9,301 nt of DNA, taken from NCBI GenBank assembly GCA_031272345.1, contig JAISTZ010000017.1, positions 1-9,301 on the forward strand. Direction: 5' to 3'. Position 1 is the first letter of the stretch. The number at the start of each line of letters is the position of its first letter. The position numbers were made by a program, and so were the translations under genes. The notes beneath the pieces are model-generated. The model searched no databases. It saw only the letters and a list, made by a program, of their open reading frames with translations, and was not told the origin of the DNA. This DNA is from Spirochaetaceae bacterium (GTDB lineage Bacteria > Spirochaetota > Spirochaetia > Treponematales > Treponemataceae). This document shows positions 5,162 through 9,301 of the stretch, piece by piece.

Positions 5162-6181
5162 ATGATTACCTTTTGGCAGCAGCAAAACGACAGACTCGTC
5201 AAACTGGAGAAGGACAACCTGGACGCGGGAAAAAAGACCTGGGTTGACGCCCGGCAGGTTTCCCGGGATGACATCCGGGTGTTGGAGGAGGAATTCGGCG
5301 TCCAGCAGGAGCACATCCTGGACATCCTGGACCCGGACGAGCTTTCCCGGGTAGAAAAAGAGGACGACTACACCCTGTTCATCGTGCGGATTCCCCTCTA
5401 TGCGCCCCAGGAGGCGGTCAGCTACTTCACCTGCGCCCTGGGAATCATCCTTTTTGAGGAGCGGATCATCACGATTTGCTGGACCGACTGCGAGATGCTC
5501 CGGGACTTCGCGTCCCTCCGGTTCAAGAGCCCCCTGTTGAACGATTTTCCGGCCTTTGTCATCCGCATCCTCAGCCGCGCGGACATCACCTTTTTGCGCT
5601 ACCTCAAGGAAATCAACCGCCTCTCCACGTCGATTCAGGAGGAATTGCAGCGGGCCGTGCAGAACAACGAACTCATCAAGATGCTCAACCTGGAAAAGTC
5701 CCTGGTCTTCTTCACCACATCCCTCAAGAGCAACCAGCTGCTCCTGGAAAAACTCACCAGGACCCGATTCCTCAACTTTGACGCGGACGACCGGGACTGG
5801 CTCGAGGACGTGGAGATCGACAACCGGCAGGCCATCGAGATGGCGGACACCTACTCGGACATCATGTCCGGCATGATGGACGCCTTCGCATCGGTCATTT
5901 CCAACAACCTGAACATCGTAATGAAGAAACTCACGATTATTTCCCTGGTGCTGATGATGCCCACCTTCATCGTCAGTTTTTTCGGCATGAACGTGCCCCT
6001 GCCCCTGATGAACTCGGGGTGGTTCGGCATCACCTTGATTTCGGTCCTCTGCCTGGGGTCCATCTTTGCGGCGAACTTTTTCCTGAACCGGGAGGAACGG
6101 AAGCTCAACCGCCTTGACCGGGGAGTACGGCGGCAGAAGCTTGACGGCCGAAGTCAAAAAAAGCTGGAAGAGGAGGCGTAG
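5162..6181 (+). CDS. corA: CorA-family divalent cation transporter
   Basis: A 339-residue inner-membrane protein. CorA proteins form pentameric channels that bring in Mg2+ (some carry Co2+, Ni2+ or Zn2+). The N-terminal cytosolic domain shows the usual opening (WVDARQVSRDDIRVLEEEFGV, then HILDILDPDELSRVEKEDDYTLFIVRIP). A long helical stalk follows, with a helix rich in E, N and L, and DTYSDIMSGMMDAFASVISNNLNIVMKKLT leading into the membrane. Two C-terminal membrane helices lie at about 253-274 and 286-306, with the signature GMN at 275-277 (FFGMN) in the selectivity loop. The loop after it reads VPLPLMNSGW, without the acidic FEYMPEL form of classical CorA. A basic tail ends the protein. ATG 5162 was chosen because the family begins just here, although the frame is open far upstream across the antisense toxin-antitoxin genes. 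Specificity for Mg2+ is inferred. Confidence 0.93.
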   Translation: MITFWQQQNDRLVKLEKDNLDAGKKTWVDARQVSRDDIRVLEEEFGVQQEHILDILDPDELSRVEKEDDYTLFIVRIPLYAPQEAVSYFTCALGIILFEERIITICWTDCEMLRDFASLRFKSPLLNDFPAFVIRILSRADITFLRYLKEINRLSTSIQEELQRAVQNNELIKMLNLEKSLVFFTTSLKSNQLLLEKLTRTRFLNFDADDRDWLEDVEIDNRQAIEMADTYSDIMSGMMDAFASVISNNLNIVMKKLTIISLVLMMPTFIVSFFGMNVPLPLMNSGWFGITLISVLCLGSIFAANFFLNREERKLNRLDRGVRRQKLDGRSQKKLEEEA

Positions 6182-6185
6182 GGCA

Positions 6186-7175
6186 ATGGGATTTTCGGCA
6201 AAGCTGTGCGCCAGGGGGGTCATCGCCCTGGCTCTGGGAGCGGCGCTTTTTGCATCGGGCGCCCTCGACGCCCAGGAATCCGCCCCCGGGGAGGACTCTT
6301 CGGGAAGCTATCTCTTTTTGCATACCGACTTTATCCCCCTGGCCCAGGATGGCGAGACCTTCATCATCGGGGAACACGCCCAGGCATACACGGCCCTGCG
6401 CGCTCCGGCCCCGTTTTTTATGAACCGCTACGAAACCTCCTACCGCCTGTGGTGGGACGTGCGTGTCAGGGCTGAGGCCCTGGGGTATGTGTTCCAGAAT
6501 CCCGGCCAGGAAGGCTCCGACGGACGGCGGGGCCGGGACCCCACCAAAAACGAATTCATGCCCGTAACGGAAATTTCCTGGTATGACGCGGCGGTGTGGT
6601 GCAACGCCCTGAGCGAACTCACCGGCCGGACCCCCTGCTACGTGTACGGCGGCGCCCCCCTGCGGGATTCCACCGAGGCCCTCCAGGGCGACATGGCCCG
6701 GTGCCTCTGGGACGCGGACGGGTACCGGCTCCCCACGGAAACCGAGTGGGAATTTGCAGCCAGACGGACCCCCGGGGGATTCCAGCGGGGGGACCGGGCC
6801 TCCGGGTGTGTTGATTCCGGGACCGAACCCTGGGACGTGGCCTGGTACAACACCTCCGGCGCACACATCATCGGCACGGCGGGGGCCGTGTTTGAAACCC
6901 CCGAGGTGATTCCCGGCACGGGCAACCCAAACGCCATGGGCCTCTTCGACATGAGCGGCAACGTGCTCGAATACTGCTGGGACTGGTTCGCAGACTACAC
7001 GGACGAGGAACCCGGAAAACCCAGCGCGGGCCCCCCCACGGGGGAGGCGCGGGTCGCCCGTGGCGGCGGCTGGAGCGAATACACCCCCTTCGTGCTCGCC
7101 GGGGACCGCTACTCCTACGACCCCAACGAGTCCTACAATTACCTGGGGTTCAGGATTGTCACGTCAAAGCCCTAA
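6186..7175 (+). CDS. Exported SUMF1 / FGE-sulfatase-fold protein
   Basis: A 329-residue protein beginning 4 bases after the corA stop; its ribosome site AGGAGG (6171-6176) lies inside the end of corA, so the two are an operon. The N-terminus is a signal peptide (residues 1-29: basic start, GVIALALGAALFASG, likely cut after LDA). Residues about 45-329 form a formylglycine-generating-enzyme-like domain: FFMNRYETSYRLWWDV, MPVTEISWYDAAVWCNALSE, GYRLPTETEWEFAAR (179-193), NAMGLFDMSGNVLEYCWDWF (249-268), RVARGGGW (289-296) and a closing YLGFRIV. True aerobic FGEs carry two active-site cysteines in the segment after RGG.W; here that segment (SEYTPFVLAGDRYSYDP) has none. It is therefore unlikely to make formylglycine. 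A binding or other C-type-lectin-like role outside the cytoplasm is more likely, and no sulfatase lies nearby. Confidence 0.9.
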   Translation: MGFSAKLCARGVIALALGAALFASGALDAQESAPGEDSSGSYLFLHTDFIPLAQDGETFIIGEHAQAYTALRAPAPFFMNRYETSYRLWWDVRVRAEALGYVFQNPGQEGSDGRRGRDPTKNEFMPVTEISWYDAAVWCNALSELTGRTPCYVYGGAPLRDSTEALQGDMARCLWDADGYRLPTETEWEFAARRTPGGFQRGDRASGCVDSGTEPWDVAWYNTSGAHIIGTAGAVFETPEVIPGTGNPNAMGLFDMSGNVLEYCWDWFADYTDEEPGKPSAGPPTGEARVARGGGWSEYTPFVLAGDRYSYDPNESYNYLGFRIVTSKP

Positions 7176-8065
7176 TACACGTCGAGGCTGAAGGTGACCT
7201 GTTTTTCCCTGTTGTTGATGTCCCTGATGACCACGTTCACGGTGTTCCTGCCCCTGGAAAGATTCACCTCAGCCAGGAGCCGGCGCCCCTCCGAGGGATA
7301 GAACTCGGAAGCCCCGTAGTACCGGTTCCCCCGGATGGCGAGGGTGTTGTTCCGCACGTTCAGGGTGTCGCTCACGATGGTTTCCACGTGGACGCCGTTC
7401 ACCGTAAGGGTGGTGATATAGGGGTTCCCGGCCTGGCCGGAGAGGTAGAACCGGTACTGACCCGCGGCGAGTCTCCGGGTTGACTGCAAGGGGAAGGACT
7501 CCTCCTGTTTGTTCACCGCAAGAACCGGGGGCAGTTCCAGGGGCAGTTCCGCCTGGAACCTGGGGAGCAGGGTGCGGGGGTTTATGGCCGTCCGCTGCCT
7601 GATGTCCGCCGTCTGAAACTCCAGACCCGAGCCTCCTTCGCTCCACCCGGAGGCCCCGGAAAACCCCAGGGGCATCAGGGGGTCCACGTACACCGTGTCC
7701 GGATAGACGGAGATCGTCGCCAGATTGCCGTAGGTCGAGATGAACCCGTCGCTGTGGTTCACCACCACCGCGTTCCCCAGGGCGGAATAAAACCGGGGGG
7801 AATCCGAATCCGGGGCCCGAATCACCGCGACGATTGCCCCCTTGCCCGCGGCGGTCACCAGGGCGGGGGCGGAAAACACCAGGGACGGGGACATCAGCCC
7901 GCCGCGCATCCCGGCGAAGGGAGCCGCGAATGCCTCGGGCCGGACATCCTGTTCCGGCCAGTCGAAGGCGGCGGCAAGGGTTCCGGCCAGGAGCAGCGCC
8001 CCCAGAAGGACGGCGCTACCGCCGGGACACGTTGATCTTAGCGATTGTTGAATTTTTTCCCACAT
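7172..8065 (-). CDS. Exported protein with degenerate M23 (LytM-like) domain
   Basis: A 297-residue protein from ATG 8065; GGGGG about 7 bases upstream may serve as the ribosome site. Residues 1-33 look like a signal peptide (basic start, SAVLLGALLLAGTLAAA). Residues about 75-168 follow the M23 peptidase fold: ALGNAVVVNHSDGFISTYGNLATISV, then a PLGFSGASG turn, GLEFQTADIRQRTAINPRTLLP. M23 enzymes cut peptidoglycan cross-links with Zn bound by H-x3-D and H-x-H. Here YGHL is YGNL, HLHFE is GLEFQ and the first H/D pair is absent, so it should not be a peptidase. It may bind or regulate, like degenerate LytM factors such as EnvC. Residues about 190-297 are beta-rich (YRFYLSGQAGNPYITTLTVNG). Its start overlaps the end of the upstream gene by about 50 bases and its stop overlaps the stop of the facing gene. 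Confidence 0.8.
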   Translation of the reverse strand: MWEKIQQSLRSTCPGGSAVLLGALLLAGTLAAAFDWPEQDVRPEAFAAPFAGMRGGLMSPSLVFSAPALVTAAGKGAIVAVIRAPDSDSPRFYSALGNAVVVNHSDGFISTYGNLATISVYPDTVYVDPLMPLGFSGASGWSEGGSGLEFQTADIRQRTAINPRTLLPRFQAELPLELPPVLAVNKQEESFPLQSTRRLAAGQYRFYLSGQAGNPYITTLTVNGVHVETIVSDTLNVRNNTLAIRGNRYYGASEFYPSEGRRLLAEVNLSRGRNTVNVVIRDINNREKQVTFSLDVY

Positions 8066-9086
8066 ACAAAGCCCCCGGGGATGTCCTGATGAAGGCCGAA
8101 TCCGCCTCAAACGAAAATGACCCCACCACTTTTGACATCTTTTCCAAAATCCATACGGTATATGTTATGCCGCTTTTTGACAAACCAAAGGCGAAGGGAC
8201 CGCCGGGCACCTCCTGCACGTCGATCACCGCGCCGTCCACGGGAATTTCCGTGGTGGTCCCCCGGAGGCAGTCGTACACGCACAGGGCCCCCAGGGGATT
8301 GTAATACACGCAGGTTCCCCCGGCGTTGAATTTGACCAGGACCTGCTCGTTGGTTTCCCGTTCCAGATACCGGTGGGAGACGACCTTGTTCACTTCACCC
8401 TCAACCCTGGTAAGGATGAACCGCTGGCCCTGGATGCCCGACACGCTGGCCACCATCCGGGCGTCCGGGGAGAGGGCCGCCCCAAGAATCACCGGGAAGC
8501 CGCTGCCTCCGGGTTCGACCTCGTGGACCGCGCCCTCCGGGGAAAACAGGCGGATAATCCCGTCCGCATAGCCCGCGACGGCCCCGTTGGGGGTGGATTC
8601 AAAGGACGTGATGGGCGCGTACCCCTCGTTTGTCCACAGAATCTGCCCCGTTCCGGAAATCCGGGACACGGCGGCCCCCCCTGGGGAAAACAGGAAGGCC
8701 CGGTCCTCGTCAAAAAAAGGGAACCCGCTCCCCCCGATGACCCCGGCTTCCCTGCCGTCGCTGGTGTAGAACACCGTGCGGGAGGCGTCGGGCAAAAAGG
8801 CCGCCCAGTAGCTGGACGAAATCGATGCGGCAAAGGGGAAGGTGACTCTGGAAACAATCGCGCCCTCCGGGGTGAAGTACCCCAGGGTGTGTCCCAGCTT
8901 GTAGGGGAGCAGCTCCTTCCCGGCGGCGGGCTGCACCTCCGCTTCGGCGATGTCAATTGTCCAGGCGGGCTCAAGGTGAAGGGCCTCGGAGAGCGGCCGC
9001 GCCGCAAAAACAACATATAACAGAAAAAAAAGAAACCCCGAAGCGATGAGTATGGCTTTTCGTTTGTTGAATTTCATCGGGGACAT
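8016..9086 (-). CDS. Membrane-anchored beta-propeller-like protein
   Basis: A 356-residue protein from ATG 9086; ATG 9077 (MKFNKRK) three codons later and a TTG at 9113 are alternatives, and none has a good ribosome site. After a basic start, residues about 11-28 (AILIASGFLFFLLYVVFA) form a signal anchor or uncut signal peptide, placing the rest outside the cytoplasm. The remainder is repeated beta-strand sequence of the WD40/PQQ-like type: LFSPGGAAVSRISGTGQILWTNEG, ADGIIRLFSPEGAVHEV, GAALSPDARMVASVSG, GALCVYDCLRG. These fit a seven- or eight-bladed propeller but no blade carries a textbook GH-WD pair. No enzyme motif is visible, so a binding or scaffold role is inferred. The next gene overlaps its end, so the two products are probably made together and may act together at the cell envelope. 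Confidence 0.75.
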   Translation of the reverse strand: MSPMKFNKRKAILIASGFLFFLLYVVFAARPLSEALHLEPAWTIDIAEAEVQPAAGKELLPYKLGHTLGYFTPEGAIVSRVTFPFAASISSSYWAAFLPDASRTVFYTSDGREAGVIGGSGFPFFDEDRAFLFSPGGAAVSRISGTGQILWTNEGYAPITSFESTPNGAVAGYADGIIRLFSPEGAVHEVEPGGSGFPVILGAALSPDARMVASVSGIQGQRFILTRVEGEVNKVVSHRYLERETNEQVLVKFNAGGTCVYYNPLGALCVYDCLRGTTTEIPVDGAVIDVQEVPGGPFAFGLSKSGITYTVWILEKMSKVVGSFSFEADSAFIRTSPGALYVGKNSTIAKINVSRR

Positions 9087-9137
9087 GATAGAGGGAAGCA
9101 GGCGGATGGTCAAGGACGCGGTCCATGACGCCGCGGG

Positions 9138-9301
9138 CTATGGTTTGGGGCGGACGAAACTGAAGCAGTAGAATATCACCGCGGACCAGATAAGCCCATA
9201 GGCGATGAAGTTGTGAACAGGGAAGGGTTCCCGGAAGATGAAGTATCCCGTGAAGAACGTGAAGGTGGGGCTCAAAAACTGGATAAATCCCATGGTCGAC
9301 A
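9138..9301 (-). CDS. rarD: RarD/EamA-type transporter, C-terminal end only
   Basis: Only the last 54 or so codons are in the window; the gene continues beyond base 9301. The frame reads STMGFIQFLSPTFTFFTGYFIF, then REPFPVHNFIAYGLIWSAVIFYCFSFVRPKP and a TAG at 9140-9138. This matches the ninth and tenth membrane helices of RarD proteins of the drug/metabolite transporter superfamily, with the G.IQ(F/Y).SPT, (F/G)REPF and F..YGLIW signatures. The substrate of RarD is not well established (chloramphenicol resistance was reported for the Pseudomonas member). The propeller-like gene begins about 50 bases after the stop on the same strand, so they may share a transcript. Confidence 0.8.
   Translation of the reverse strand, partial: STMGFIQFLSPTFTFFTGYFIFREPFPVHNFIAYGLIWSAVIFYCFSFVRPKP

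Noticed and set aside
5150..6223. A 357-codon open frame opposite corA
   Set aside because: It is a GC-rich shadow frame of a clear CorA coding sequence, with low-complexity V/E/G/H composition.
7834..8304. Open frame on the + strand across the M23-like and propeller-like genes
   Set aside because: Arg/Pro/Gly-rich shadow translation of two well-supported - strand genes.

Overview
The window is a piece of bacterial chromosome, most likely from a GC-rich host-associated Treponema or a close spirochaete. This is an inference from protein style, since there is no rRNA or marker gene to prove it. The clues are TPR proteins joined to an LpoB/CsgG-like domain, BspA-type leucine-rich repeats ending in a 'FYKKNGKKAGMYT' tail, an antitoxin starting MTIEQTVEIP, and a pseudo-M23 protein beside a membrane-anchored propeller-like protein.

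Left part (1-4176, + strand): three tandem genes. The first is the 3' part of a TPR protein that starts outside the window. The second has an LpoB-like domain followed by nine TPRs. The third fuses a DUF2971 domain to a BspA-like leucine-rich repeat domain. They are closely packed (50-nt gap, then a 17-nt overlap) and probably form one transcript. GC content drops visibly from about position 830 and is lowest in the third gene, so this looks like accessory DNA attached to a GC-rich gene. The first gene ends in a stop codon that interrupts the usual TPR capping helix; the reading frame continues with a good match to that helix.

Middle (4177-5161): a short repeat-rich spacer, then a type II toxin-antitoxin pair on the - strand (antitoxin first, YafQ-type toxin second), then a hairpin-forming intergenic region. 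The same GC-rich 19-bp sequence lies on both sides of the toxin-antitoxin pair.

Right part (5162-9301): GC-rich, ordinary-looking chromosome. A CorA-family metal ion transporter and an exported SUMF1-fold protein form a + strand pair. Facing them on the - strand are a membrane-anchored beta-propeller-like protein followed by an exported degenerate M23 (LytM-like) protein whose gene overlaps it, and upstream of these the 3' end of a RarD/EamA-type transporter that runs off the window. The two convoys meet tail to tail with stop codons overlapping by 2 bp.

No tRNA, rRNA, CRISPR array, transposase or integrase was seen. No non-coding stretch exceeds 300 bases.
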